NCBI GenBank assembly: GCA_046328335.1
Contig: JAXLWU010000004.1
Coordinates: 62,001-126,000, forward strand
DNA: 64,000 bases
DNA from: JACCXM01 sp046328335
Lineage (GTDB): Bacteria > Chloroflexota > Chloroflexia > Thermomicrobiales > UBA6265
Direction: 5' to 3'
Shown: piece by piece, positions 34,646-43,351 of the stretch
Numbering within the stretch: position 1 is the stretch's first letter
Layout of the letters: each line of letters starts with the position of its first letter
The notes under the pieces: generated by a model
What the model was told of the DNA's origin: nothing
Seen by the model: only the letters and a program-made list of their open reading frames with translations
Database searches by the model: none
Made by a program: the position numbers and the translations under genes

Positions 34646-36082
34646 CTATTCCTCGCCGCTGGCCGCGCCCTCCTTGGCCGCCGCGCTGGTCTCCACCTCA
34701 GTGATCTCCGCCGCGACCGGCGGTTCCCAGCCATTGATCACCGCGTTGCCGCCCTCGGTCGCGATCTCCAGCAGGCGCGCGGTCAACTGTCGCTCGAACA
34801 TCCCCTGTTCCAGCGTATCGCGGATGTACTCGCTCCGTGCGAAACGCTGCGCTTGCCGCGCATTGCCGGATTCCTGCAGTGACGCGGCAAGGCGCTCCAC
34901 CGCGGAATCGAGCTGCGCATCGTCGATGGTGATCCCTTCCTTCTCCGCCACCGCGCGCAGGAGCAGTGCGTTCCGCAGGCGGGCCGTTGCCGCAGGGCGC
35001 AATTCCGCGCGGACCTCGTCCTCGGTCTGACCGGTCGCGCGCAGATACGCTTCCAGTGACGCCCCCTGTTGGGCCAGCCGGCCGCGGAAGCGGCGAAGAT
35101 CCCCCTCGACCGCGCGGTCGATCATCGGCGCCGGCAGTTCGATGGTCGCTCCCTCGACGATCTTCTCCACGATCTGGGCGACCGCATCACTTTGCGCGTA
35201 ACTCGTCCGATTGCGGTGCAGTTCATCCCGGAACGACTGGCGCAACTCATCGAGCGTCTCGACGTTGCCGACCTGCTTCGCGAACGCGTCGTCCAGCGGG
35301 ACCAGTTCGCGCTCTCTCAATCCCTTCAGGGTCACCGTGTAACTGAGCGTCTTGCCGCGCAAATCGGGATCGACCGTCTCGTCTTCTTCCTCGAAGAGAA
35401 CCGAGAACCCGGTCGTCTCGCCAACTCGCAGCCCCTTGATGGCGTCTTCGATCGCTTCCAGGAGGCCGCTCTCGCCCAGCACGAACTCGGCATCGACTTC
35501 CGGCTCCTCCGCCGGCTCGCCTTCCGCCTGCACGCTGTAATCGATGGTGACCTGATCGCCTTCGCGCGGATAGCGGCTCTTCGGGCTCAGTTCGAGGCCG
35601 GCGCCAACCTGCAGCCCTTCGCTTTGGGCATCGACCCACGGGCTGATGTTGCGGCGCATTCCTTCGATGAGTTCGTCGACCGTGGCATCGTCCACCGACG
35701 CATCGATCGGCTCGATCCGCACGTCGCGGTACGGACCGGGATCGATCTCCGGGTAGACCGGCACCACCACCGTGAAGGTCAGGGGATCGGTGGCCGCGAT
35801 ATCGACCTCGGGGTCGCCGACCGGGGTGATGTCGGTCTGCTCCAGCGCCTGCCGATACAGATCGGTCATCAGGTAGCGGTTCGCCTCTTCCACAAAGACA
35901 TCGGGGCCGTAGACGCGCTCGATCATGGCGCGCGGCGCCTTGCCCTTGCGGAAGCCAGGCAGCGCGATCTGGTTTCCAACTTTGCGCACCGCCCGCTGCA
36001 TCGCTTCGGCGGATTCCGCCTCTTCGGCAACGATCTCCAGTTGTACGCGGCTTTCTGGCAGCCGCTCCATGGTCAGCTTCAC
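34646..36082 (-). CDS. tig: Trigger factor
   Basis: This ribosome-bound chaperone has the ribosome-binding signature GFRKGKAPRAMIERVYG near residue 45, a PPIase-like middle domain (GDQVTIDYSVQAEG...GLRVGETTGFSVLFEEED) and a long helical C-terminal domain. The end is Glu/Ala-rich. The start is placed at GTG 36082 (VKLTMERLPESRV), since trigger factors begin with that strand and GAGGGG lies 10 bases upstream; ATGs at 36100 and 36118 are possible. It heads the tig-clpP-clpX cluster, 250 bases ahead of clpP. Confidence 0.95.
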   Translation of the reverse strand: MKLTMERLPESRVQLEIVAEEAESAEAMQRAVRKVGNQIALPGFRKGKAPRAMIERVYGPDVFVEEANRYLMTDLYRQALEQTDITPVGDPEVDIAATDPLTFTVVVPVYPEIDPGPYRDVRIEPIDASVDDATVDELIEGMRRNISPWVDAQSEGLQVGAGLELSPKSRYPREGDQVTIDYSVQAEGEPAEEPEVDAEFVLGESGLLEAIEDAIKGLRVGETTGFSVLFEEEDETVDPDLRGKTLSYTVTLKGLRERELVPLDDAFAKQVGNVETLDELRQSFRDELHRNRTSYAQSDAVAQIVEKIVEGATIELPAPMIDRAVEGDLRRFRGRLAQQGASLEAYLRATGQTEDEVRAELRPAATARLRNALLLRAVAEKEGITIDDAQLDSAVERLAASLQESGNARQAQRFARSEYIRDTLEQGMFERQLTARLLEIATEGGNAVINGWEPPVAAEITEVETSAAAKEGAASGEE

Positions 36083-36751
36083 CCGCTCGTGTCCCCTCAT
36101 ATGGCGGCCCGACGACACCGGTCAGGCTGGAAACGGCAGCGGGCCGCCCTTGCGGCGGCCCTGCTCCCCGGTGCTCCCGGATTGCCAACCGGCGAGTATA
36201 GCAGAGGGTACCTCAGTCCCAAATATCCCACGTCCGCTCCGGCGACTTTGGCGGACGCGGTCCCCGGCAGGCCAATGCATGGCGACCCTCTGGCACATCC
36301 CATGCCGCCGCCAGCGGCTCCAATGCACCTGGCTGCGCCGGAAATCGCGGTCGTGGCGCGCCTTGCTCCGCGCTCCTGCGGCCAGCGGGCGGCAGCGCGG
36401 TCCGGCCGTCCTGTCTGATTGGCATGGATTTCTTCATATTGTGACTCGAAGTCACAGATCGTCATTGGATTGCGAACCGATTCAGAGCCATGTATCGTGC
36501 AACACAAGCAAATCGCAGGAACGGCCATCATTCCGATAAGCCGAACCTGACCCCCGCATGTGCTCCCCGCTCGGAATGGTCATGTGGCGCTTCGCGTCAG
36601 GCGCGCCACAGCGTAGCCGGGAAGGCCCGCCCGCGCGACGATCCGCGCCGCAAGGTTCGGTCGTACAGCGAATGATGGGCCTTGGTTCGCGACATCCGGT
36701 TCGGATCCCGCCGCCATGCCGGAGTGTGGCTGCTGCCAGGAGGGAAGGCAG
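36083..36751. other. Long divergent intergenic region
   Basis: About 670 bases between tig (minus) and the M23 hydrolase (plus). It holds a GGGCCGCC/GGCGGCCC hairpin at 36141-36161 and a perfect palindrome at 36440-36456 in an AT-richer stretch. I see no supported gene. Confidence 0.5.
36440..36456. promoter_or_regulatory. Candidate operator TGTGACT-CGA-AGTCACA
   Basis: A perfect 7-bp inverted repeat with a 3-base centre. TGTGA...TCACA half-sites are those of CRP/FNR-type regulators, although the spacing here is 7 rather than the standard 6. It lies in the long divergent region about 300 bases ahead of the M23 gene. Confidence 0.35.
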
Positions 36752-38182
36752 ATGAAACGCGGACGAGCCGCCGCGCGCGCCCGGGAGCGGGTTGTGGCGG
36801 TGGCGATGACGCTGGCGGTAATGCTTGCCGCGGCGGCGCCGGCGATGCCGACGAGCACGTACGATGTCTCGGCGCAAGGAGGAACCGGCACCATCGTCCA
36901 TAGTTCGGACGGGGTGCTGCTCCGGGCGGAGCCTGCCTACGACGGCGAAGTGCTGACCACGCTCGCCGAGGGCACCGCGGTCGATCTGCGCACCGATGCC
37001 GCGGACACCGTCTACGACGCCGACGGAGTGACGCAATGGTGGCCGGTGCGTGGCGACGGCGCCGATGGTTGGGTCGCCGGGTTCTACCTGAAGATCGCCG
37101 GCTTTAGCGATGCCCAGCCCACCGAGGCGACAGATTCGGCTTCCTCCTCGATTGGTGGCGGCGAATCCGAGGCTCCCGCCGAAGAGGTCCAACTGGCGAC
37201 GTGGGATCTGGCCAACGCCGCGGCGGTCGTCTCCGAACCAGAAGGCGTCAATCTGCGTCAGGACCCCGGTTCGGGGAGCCCGGCGGTGAAGTCCCTCGCC
37301 TATGACACGGTTGTCCAGTTGCGAATCGACGAGGTCGATACCGTCTACACCGAAGGGAGCCGCTGGTGGCCCGTCCGGGTCGAAGGGCTCATCGGATGGG
37401 TTTCCGGCGCCTACCTGGCCCCGACGGACAGTCCCGCGCCCGCGGCCGACGATGGCAGCGCGGACATCCCCGGCAAGGTCGCCGACTGGTTTTCACCCGG
37501 CTCGTATGTCATCGCCCAGACCGATGACGGTTCCGGCATCAACATCCGCGCCGACGGTGCCCCGGATGCGGAAGAAATCGGGATCGTCCCGGAAGGCGAC
37601 GTCGTCCAGGTCATGGACGGTCCCTACTACGATCCGATCGGCAACCCCTGGTACATGATCACCAACGGCGAGGTTACCGGCTATGTCGCCGGCTGGTTTC
37701 TCGGCTGGGCCGATCAACCCGGCGCGGATCAGGCCCCGGAGATTCCTTCCAAGGTTTCGGTGCCGGGCGTGGCGACCGGCAAACTCGACTATCCGCTCGC
37801 CAAATGGGTGTTGACGCAAGGATTCGGGTGCAGTCCGTACTGGTTCGAGCCGTGGGTGGCTTCGGTCGGTTGCAACTTCCACAACGGCGTCGATCTGGCG
37901 GCGGACATGTACTCCCCGATCGGCGCCGCTGACGGCGGAGTGGTCGAATACGCCGGTTGGTGCGACTGTGGTCTTGGTTACTACGTCAAGATCGACCACG
38001 GCAACGGATTCGAGACTGTTTACGGGCACATGTCCGAACTCTACGTATCCGCCGGTGAACCGGTGTCGAAGGGGGACGTCATCGGCACCGTCGGCAGTAC
38101 CGGCAACTCCACCGGTCCCCACGTCCACTTCATCGTCGAATACAACGGCGTCGACGAGGACCCGCTCTCCTATATCGGCTGA
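36752..38182 (+). CDS. Exported SH3-domain M23 peptidoglycan endopeptidase
   Basis: A signal peptide (RVVAVAMTLAVMLAAAAPAMPTS) leads to three bacterial SH3-like repeats, each with a LRAEPAYDGEVL-, LRQDPGSGSP- or IRADGAPDAEE-like strand and a WWPV/GWVAG pair. The C-terminal LytM/M23 domain has the zinc ligands in CNFHNGVDLAADM and GPHVHFIVEYNG, plus GNGFETVYGHMSELYV. It would bind the cell wall through its SH3 domains and cut peptide cross-links. Four Cys (CSPYW, CNF, CDC) near the active site may form disulfides. AGGAGGGAAGGCAG precedes the ATG. Confidence 0.93.
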   Translation: MKRGRAAARARERVVAVAMTLAVMLAAAAPAMPTSTYDVSAQGGTGTIVHSSDGVLLRAEPAYDGEVLTTLAEGTAVDLRTDAADTVYDADGVTQWWPVRGDGADGWVAGFYLKIAGFSDAQPTEATDSASSSIGGGESEAPAEEVQLATWDLANAAAVVSEPEGVNLRQDPGSGSPAVKSLAYDTVVQLRIDEVDTVYTEGSRWWPVRVEGLIGWVSGAYLAPTDSPAPAADDGSADIPGKVADWFSPGSYVIAQTDDGSGINIRADGAPDAEEIGIVPEGDVVQVMDGPYYDPIGNPWYMITNGEVTGYVAGWFLGWADQPGADQAPEIPSKVSVPGVATGKLDYPLAKWVLTQGFGCSPYWFEPWVASVGCNFHNGVDLAADMYSPIGAADGGVVEYAGWCDCGLGYYVKIDHGNGFETVYGHMSELYVSAGEPVSKGDVIGTVGSTGNSTGPHVHFIVEYNGVDEDPLSYIG

Positions 38183-38202
38183 TATCTCGCTCACTGATAA
38201 CC

Positions 38203-38240
38203 AGAGGGACGCGGATGCCTTTGCGCATCCGCGTCCCTCT
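38203..38240. terminator. Strong hairpin after the M23 gene
   Basis: AGAGGGACGCGGATGC and its exact reverse complement form a 16-bp stem with loop CTTTGC, 20 bases after the stop codon. There is no clear T-run. Confidence 0.7.
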
Positions 38241-38281
38241 GCAAACAGGATTGAGGATCTACAGCGACGTGCAAGAGATGT

Positions 38282-38345
38282 GTCGTCCCGAGGAACGAGG
38301 GACCTCGTCGTGGTGGTCCGCCGTCGCGAAACGCCGAGTTGCCTC
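38282..38345 (+). repeat. Dispersed repeat family B, copy 6 (extended)
   Basis: TCGTCCCGAGGAACGAGGGA followed by CCTCGTCGT, then the second part with CGAAACGCCGAGTTGCCTCG, as at 15229. Confidence 0.7.
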
Positions 38346-38383
38346 GCACCGGTCCCCCGGCAAGTCGCTGGACCGACCTCGGC

Positions 38384-39523
38384 TCACTCCCCTCCGCGGC
38401 TGGAGCGCGCGGCAACCGGGGCGAACACCTGCACACGGTCGTTGTCGGTATCGGTAACAACGACCCGGCCAGCGCTGGTCACAGCGACGCCATTTGGTCT
38501 CTGAAACTGCCCATCGCCGTTGCCCAGCGCACCCCACTTGGTAATGAAGGTGCCATTGCTGTCGAACTTCTGGATCCGGCGGTTCAGGGTGTCAGCGACA
38601 TAGACATCACCGAATTGATCCACGGCGATTCCGGTCGGCGAGTTGAACTCTCCGTTTCCCTCGCCGCGTACACCCCACGCGGTGACAAATCCTCCACCGC
38701 TGGTGAACTTCTGTATCCGGTGGTTCCCTTGGTCAGCGACATAGACATTGCTGTCCCGGTCAACCGCAATCCCTGCTGGCGAAGTGAACTTCCCGTTCGC
38801 CGTTCCGGGCTCACCCCACGACGTAATGAATTCGCCAGCGCTCGTGAATTTCTTGACCAGACCAGCGCCGAAATCGGTCACATAAACGCTTCCTGTATTG
38901 CTGACGGCCACACCATAGGGGAACGTGAAGTAGTCGGTATCTTGTTGACGACGAGAACCCCACTTGGTGGTGAAGATTCTGCTACTGTTGAACTTCTGGA
39001 TGCGGACGTTGCCGGTATCAGCGACATAGATACTGCCGTCGCTTCCGATCGCGATGCTCCGCGGAGTATCAAAGAGGCCGTCGGCCGAACCTTGTGCGCC
39101 CCACGTGTGCAGGAAGCCGCCGCCGCCGTCGAACATTTGAACGCGGCCGAGGCTCACTTCAGTCACGTAGACGTTGCCTGAAAGGTCGACACCGACGCCG
39201 AATGGCGACTGGAACTGGCCTTCTCCTGATCCTTCTTCACCCCAGGTGGTCAGGAAGCGGTAAGCGTCGCGGCGAGCGCACTGCCCGCCGAGGCAGGTTC
39301 CACCTGAGCACGCGGTGCCGTCCGCCTTGGACCCTATGCACTTCCCCTTCTTGAGCGTCTGGCACGGATCGCACCGCTTCGGCTTCTTTTTCTTCGCCTC
39401 TGCCTCGGCGGTGGAGATTGCCGCCAGCGCCGCGCCGAGCAAGCCGCTGCCCCAGGCGCGCCGCGATATCCTCGTCCGCTCGCTCATCTGGCGCACCCAA
39501 CGGTCAAAGGTCACGTCGTCCAT
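38384..39523 (-). CDS. Exported NHL-repeat beta-propeller protein
   Basis: After a twin-arginine-like signal (ISRRAWGSGLLGAALAAIS) and a Lys/Cys-rich stretch (KKKKPKRCDPC), six NHL repeats of about 47 residues follow. Each has the pattern F.SP.GIAVD..G.VYVADTGN.RIQKF with a WG step between, which should close into a six-bladed propeller. The Cys-rich linker (CSGGTCLGGQCARR) resembles other Chloroflexota and Actinobacteria surface proteins. Such propellers bind proteins or carbohydrate; the ligand is unknown. AAGGA precedes ATG 39523 by 8 bases. Confidence 0.85.
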   Translation of the reverse strand: MDDVTFDRWVRQMSERTRISRRAWGSGLLGAALAAISTAEAEAKKKKPKRCDPCQTLKKGKCIGSKADGTACSGGTCLGGQCARRDAYRFLTTWGEEGSGEGQFQSPFGVGVDLSGNVYVTEVSLGRVQMFDGGGGFLHTWGAQGSADGLFDTPRSIAIGSDGSIYVADTGNVRIQKFNSSRIFTTKWGSRRQQDTDYFTFPYGVAVSNTGSVYVTDFGAGLVKKFTSAGEFITSWGEPGTANGKFTSPAGIAVDRDSNVYVADQGNHRIQKFTSGGGFVTAWGVRGEGNGEFNSPTGIAVDQFGDVYVADTLNRRIQKFDSNGTFITKWGALGNGDGQFQRPNGVAVTSAGRVVVTDTDNDRVQVFAPVAARSSRGGE

Positions 39524-39753
39524 GTCGGGATCCTTCCATTGCGAGGGGTGATGACATCCAGAACGGATTGCCGCTTCACGTGCGGCGAATTCTGCCATGG
39601 GAATCCATGAGCCATGCGCTCATGAAGTTGTCAGTCATCTGATGGTCGAGAGGCGGAAATGCGGCCGGAATGCCCGGTCTGGCCGCGCAACACCCTGACG
39701 CTTCTCCGGTATGATGCAGAGAGTCACGTCGTGTCTCTACCCGCGGAGAAGCC

Positions 39754-41325
39754 ATGGACCCGAGTATCGAAGTTCTGGCGCCGGTCGATCCGGCCAACGC
39801 CGGGATGCTCAGTCCCGAAGCCCTCGCCTTTGTCGCTGACCTGCATCGCCAGTTCAACCGGCGCCGCCACGAGTTGTTGCGCGCGCGCGCCGTGCGTCAG
39901 GCGGCGATCGACGCCGGAGCGTCACTCGATTTTCTGCCGGAAACCGCCAGCGTTCGCGACGGCGAGTGGCACGTGGCGCCCGCGCCCGCCGATCTCGACG
40001 ACCGCCGCGTGGAGATCACCGGGCCCTGCGACCGCAAGATGGTCATCAACGCGCTGAACTCCGGCGCCCGCGTCTTCATGGCCGATCTCGAAGACGCCTC
40101 CTCGCCAACCTGGAGCAACGTGGTCGAAGGCCAGCAGAACCTCTACGACGCGGTGCGGCGCACCATCGCATTTCAGAACCCGGACGGCCGCGAGTATCGC
40201 CTCGCGCTGGAAACAGCAACCTTGCTGGTGCGCCCCCGCGGCTGGCATCTCGACGAGCGACACATCACCGTCGACGGCGAGCCCGTTGCGGGAAGTCTGG
40301 TCGATTTCGGTCTCTACTTCTTCCACAACGCCCGCGAACTGGTGGAACGCGGCTCCGGACCGTACCTTTATCTGCCGAAGTTGCAGAGCCACCGCGAGGC
40401 GCGTCTCTGGAACGACGTCTTCAATCACGCGCAGGATGCGCTGGGCATCCCTCGCGGCACCATCCGCGCCACCGTCTTGATCGAGACCCTCCCGGCCGCC
40501 TTCGAGATGGAGGAAATCCTCTACGAATTGCGGGACCATGCGGCCGGACTCAATGCGGGGCGCTGGGACTACATCTTCAGCGCCATCAAGACCTTCCGCA
40601 ATCGGGACGATGTCCTCTTCCCCGATCGTGCCCAGGTCACGATGACTGTCCCCTTCATGCGCGCCTACACCCAGTTGCTGGTCAAGACCTGTCATCGCCG
40701 TGGCGCCCACGCCATCGGCGGCATGGCCGCCTTCATCCCTTCCCGGCGCGATCAGGAGGTGAACGCCATCGCCTTCGCCCGCGTGCGCGAGGACAAGGAG
40801 CGGGAAGCGGGCGATGGGTTCGACGGAACCTGGGTCGCCCATCCCGGTCTGGTGCCGGTGGCCACGGAGATTTTCGACCGCGTCCTCGGTGAACGCCCCA
40901 ACCAGAAGGAGCGGCAGCGAGACGATGTCGTCGCCAACGCCGCGGCGCTGACCAATTTCACCGTGCCGGGCGGCCAGATCACCGACGCCGGGATTCGCGG
41001 CAATGTCAGTGTCGCCCTGCAATACATCAACGCCTGGCTCGAAGGGACCGGGGCGGCGGCCATCAACAACCTGATGGAAGATGCCGCCACCGCCGAAATC
41101 TCCCGCGCCCAACTCTGGCAGTGGCTGCGCAACGGCGCGCGCACCGCAGACGGCGACCTTTTCACCCGCGAGCGCTATCAGCGCATCCGCGATGAGGAAC
41201 TGGCCAAACTGGGGGGAGCGGCCAATGCGCGCTACGGCGACGCGGCGACGATCCTCGACAGTCTGGTGCTGGCGGACGAATTCGCCCCGTTCCTGACCAT
41301 CCCCGCCTATGCCTACCTCGACTGA
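39754..41325 (+). CDS. aceB: Malate synthase A
   Basis: It condenses glyoxylate with acetyl-CoA to malate. Recognised by FMADLEDASSPTWSNVVEGQ (metal-binding acid), VRPRGWHLDERHI, YLPKLQSHREARLWND, the GTIRATVLIETLPAAFEMEEILYELRDH block (shown here in part: IETLPAAFEMEE), and FNDRxQ-like GRWDYIFSAIKTFRN. The length of 523 aa fits isoform A. The next gene overlaps or abuts its end, and all following genes degrade purines to glyoxylate-yielding products, so here it likely assimilates purine-derived glyoxylate. No isocitrate lyase is adjacent. Confidence 0.95.
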   Translation: MDPSIEVLAPVDPANAGMLSPEALAFVADLHRQFNRRRHELLRARAVRQAAIDAGASLDFLPETASVRDGEWHVAPAPADLDDRRVEITGPCDRKMVINALNSGARVFMADLEDASSPTWSNVVEGQQNLYDAVRRTIAFQNPDGREYRLALETATLLVRPRGWHLDERHITVDGEPVAGSLVDFGLYFFHNARELVERGSGPYLYLPKLQSHREARLWNDVFNHAQDALGIPRGTIRATVLIETLPAAFEMEEILYELRDHAAGLNAGRWDYIFSAIKTFRNRDDVLFPDRAQVTMTVPFMRAYTQLLVKTCHRRGAHAIGGMAAFIPSRRDQEVNAIAFARVREDKEREAGDGFDGTWVAHPGLVPVATEIFDRVLGERPNQKERQRDDVVANAAALTNFTVPGGQITDAGIRGNVSVALQYINAWLEGTGAAAINNLMEDAATAEISRAQLWQWLRNGARTADGDLFTRERYQRIRDEELAKLGGAANARYGDAATILDSLVLADEFAPFLTIPAYAYLD

Positions 41326-41347
41326 CGGAGGGCGACCACCCTGGACG

Positions 41348-42817
41348 ATGCGCGAGATCGCTGCGCTCGACCAGGAGGCATTCACCGCGCGTCTTGGCTT
41401 CCTCTTCGAGGGCTCGCCCTGGATCGCGGCGGCAACCTGGCGGTCGCGGCCGTGGCGCTCGCGCGAGGCGCTGCATGCCGCGCTGGTCGCCACCGTGGCC
41501 GCCGCGGGGGAAACGCGCCAACTCGATCTGATTCGGGCACATCCCGACCTGGTCGGACGGGCCGCCCTGGCGGGCACGCTCAGCCGCGAATCGACCGCGG
41601 AGCAGCGCGCAGCGGGTCTCGATCCCGAGGCCTTGACCGCGGCCGATGTCGCCCGCTTCACGGAGGGAAACGCCGCCTACCAGGCGCGCTTCGCATTTCC
41701 GTTCGTCATCTGCGCGCGCGAGAACCGCAAGGACGCCATTCTCGACGGACTCCGCACGCGGCTGGCGAACGACCGGGAAACGGAGATTGCCACGGCGCTG
41801 CGCGAAATCGGCCGCATCGCCTGGCATCGTTTGACGGATGTGATCGCGGTGGATGAACCGCAGGGGGAGGTCCGCATGGGCGACTACGAGTTCGACATCT
41901 CCTACGGCAAGAAGGGCGTCCCGGTATACCGCGTCTTCGCGACCCCGTTGCGCGACATCGCCCCGATCCCGGAGTCACCCTTCACCGGCCGCGACAACAA
42001 CCTGCTCGCCTGCGAGGTCGATGTCGAGGTCTTCGGCGACGAGTTTCTCCCCGCGTACACCGTGGGCGATAACTCGATGGTGGTGGCCACCGACAGCATG
42101 AAGAACTTCATCATCCGGGAAACGCTCAACTATCCCGGCGCCACCATGGAAGGACTCTTGCACTATCTCGGTACGGGGTTCGCGAACGCGTACGCCCAGA
42201 TGCACACCCTGAATCTATCCGGGAGGGAGATTCCCTTCTCCGCCGCCGTCGTGCCTGATGGCGAGGGCGGATTTCATCATGGCGGCAACCTGTTCCGGCA
42301 TGAGCAAAGTGATCGCGCCGTCGCCTCCGTCGCCATCCAGCGAGGCGAGGACGGTACGGTCGGCGTGACCGGGCATTCCTGCGGCATCGTCGGCATGGAA
42401 CTGATGAAACTCACCGGAAGCGCGTTCACCAGTTTCGTCCGCGACGGCTACACCACCCTCCCCGAGCGCGGCGACCGCCCCCTCTTCATCCTGATGGATG
42501 TCGGCTGGCGCTACGCCGACCCCGGCGATCTTCTCGACATCCACCGCGGTCACTACGTCCCTGCCGAGCAGATGCGCGATCTGCTGATGGTCACCTTCGC
42601 TGACTTCGTCTCCGAGTCGATCCAGCACTTGCTCTACGAAATGGGACGGCGCGCGCTGGAGCGCTTCCCGCAGCTAGCGGAACTGTCGTTCGACGCCCAG
42701 AACCGGACCCGCGATCCCTACGGTCAGCGCGACGACAACCCCCGCGCCCGGGTCTACAGCGATCCCTTCCCCGCGTACGGGCGCCTCACCCTGACCATGC
42801 GGCGAGGAGCGAACTGA
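41348..42817 (+). CDS. pucL: OHCU decarboxylase-urate oxidase fusion (PucL type)
   Basis: Residues 1-160 are a 2-oxo-4-hydroxy-4-carboxy-5-ureidoimidazoline decarboxylase (FEGSPWIAAATW, LIRAHPDLVGRAALAG, FPFVICARE). From about 175 on it is urate oxidase (YEFDISYGKKGVPVYRVF, DNSMVVATDSMKNFI, the FGDEFLPAYT strand). It thus carries the first and third steps from urate to S-allantoin; the missing second step is the next gene. The arrangement matches Bacillus PucL. The start at 41348 (MREIAALDQEAF) fits the domain, with GGAGGG 15 bases ahead; ATG 41309 overlapping aceB is the alternative. Confidence 0.93.
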   Translation: MREIAALDQEAFTARLGFLFEGSPWIAAATWRSRPWRSREALHAALVATVAAAGETRQLDLIRAHPDLVGRAALAGTLSRESTAEQRAAGLDPEALTAADVARFTEGNAAYQARFAFPFVICARENRKDAILDGLRTRLANDRETEIATALREIGRIAWHRLTDVIAVDEPQGEVRMGDYEFDISYGKKGVPVYRVFATPLRDIAPIPESPFTGRDNNLLACEVDVEVFGDEFLPAYTVGDNSMVVATDSMKNFIIRETLNYPGATMEGLLHYLGTGFANAYAQMHTLNLSGREIPFSAAVVPDGEGGFHHGGNLFRHEQSDRAVASVAIQRGEDGTVGVTGHSCGIVGMELMKLTGSAFTSFVRDGYTTLPERGDRPLFILMDVGWRYADPGDLLDIHRGHYVPAEQMRDLLMVTFADFVSESIQHLLYEMGRRALERFPQLAELSFDAQNRTRDPYGQRDDNPRARVYSDPFPAYGRLTLTMRRGAN

Positions 42818-42858
42818 CCCATCATGGGCGACGCATGTCGATCCGGACAGAGGCTTCC

Positions 42859-42900
42859 GTGTCGTCCCGAGGAACGAAGGACCTCGGCGCTCGGTCCCGT
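42859..42900 (+). repeat. Dispersed repeat family B, copy 7
   Basis: TCGTCCCGAGGAACGAAGGA followed by CCTCGGCGCT, in the gap between pucL and the hydroxyisourate hydrolase gene. Confidence 0.65.
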
Positions 42901-42988
42901 TCAGCAGGGTGACGCCGCGGTTTCTCGCTCTCCCTGGGAACGCCTCGAGGTTTGCGCCGTCTCGTAGCAGATCGCGGAGAGCATCACG

Positions 42989-43351
42989 ATGCCCGGACAT
43001 CTCACCACCCACGTTCTCGACACCGCGCACGGCCGCCCTGCCGTGGGCGTCGCCATCGAACTCTTCCGCATCGACCGCGAGAGCGGCGAGCGGGAACGGA
43101 TTAGCCTCGTTCGCACCAATGCCGAAGGCCGCACCGATAGTCCATTGCTCGCGGGCGACGACCTGACCGCCGGGGTCTACGAGATCGTCTTTGACGTCGG
43201 GGACTACTACCGCACCAGCGGCAGCGCCAACGCCGATATTCTCTTTCTCGACAAGGTGCCCGTCCGCTTCGGCATCTCCGACCCCGAGGCGCACTATCAC
43301 ATCCCGCTGCTGACCACGCCGTGGTCCTACACCACCTATCGTGGCCGCTGA
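42989..43351 (+). CDS. uraH: 5-hydroxyisourate hydrolase (transthyretin-like)
   Basis: The 120-residue protein starts with the signature LTTHVLDTAHGRPAVGVAIEL and ends HIPLLTTPWSYTTYRGR. The family normally ends YRGS, so R120 in place of Ser is a small departure. The His, Arg and Tyr of the active site are present. It hydrolyses 5-hydroxyisourate from urate oxidase to OHCU, the substrate of the decarboxylase domain encoded just upstream. Its last 11 bases overlap the following gene. Confidence 0.95.
   Translation: MPGHLTTHVLDTAHGRPAVGVAIELFRIDRESGERERISLVRTNAEGRTDSPLLAGDDLTAGVYEIVFDVGDYYRTSGSANADILFLDKVPVRFGISDPEAHYHIPLLTTPWSYTTYRGR

Noticed and set aside
39922..41661. 579-codon minus-strand frame
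   Set aside because: It is antisense to malate synthase and the decarboxylase domain; composition is that of a shadow frame.
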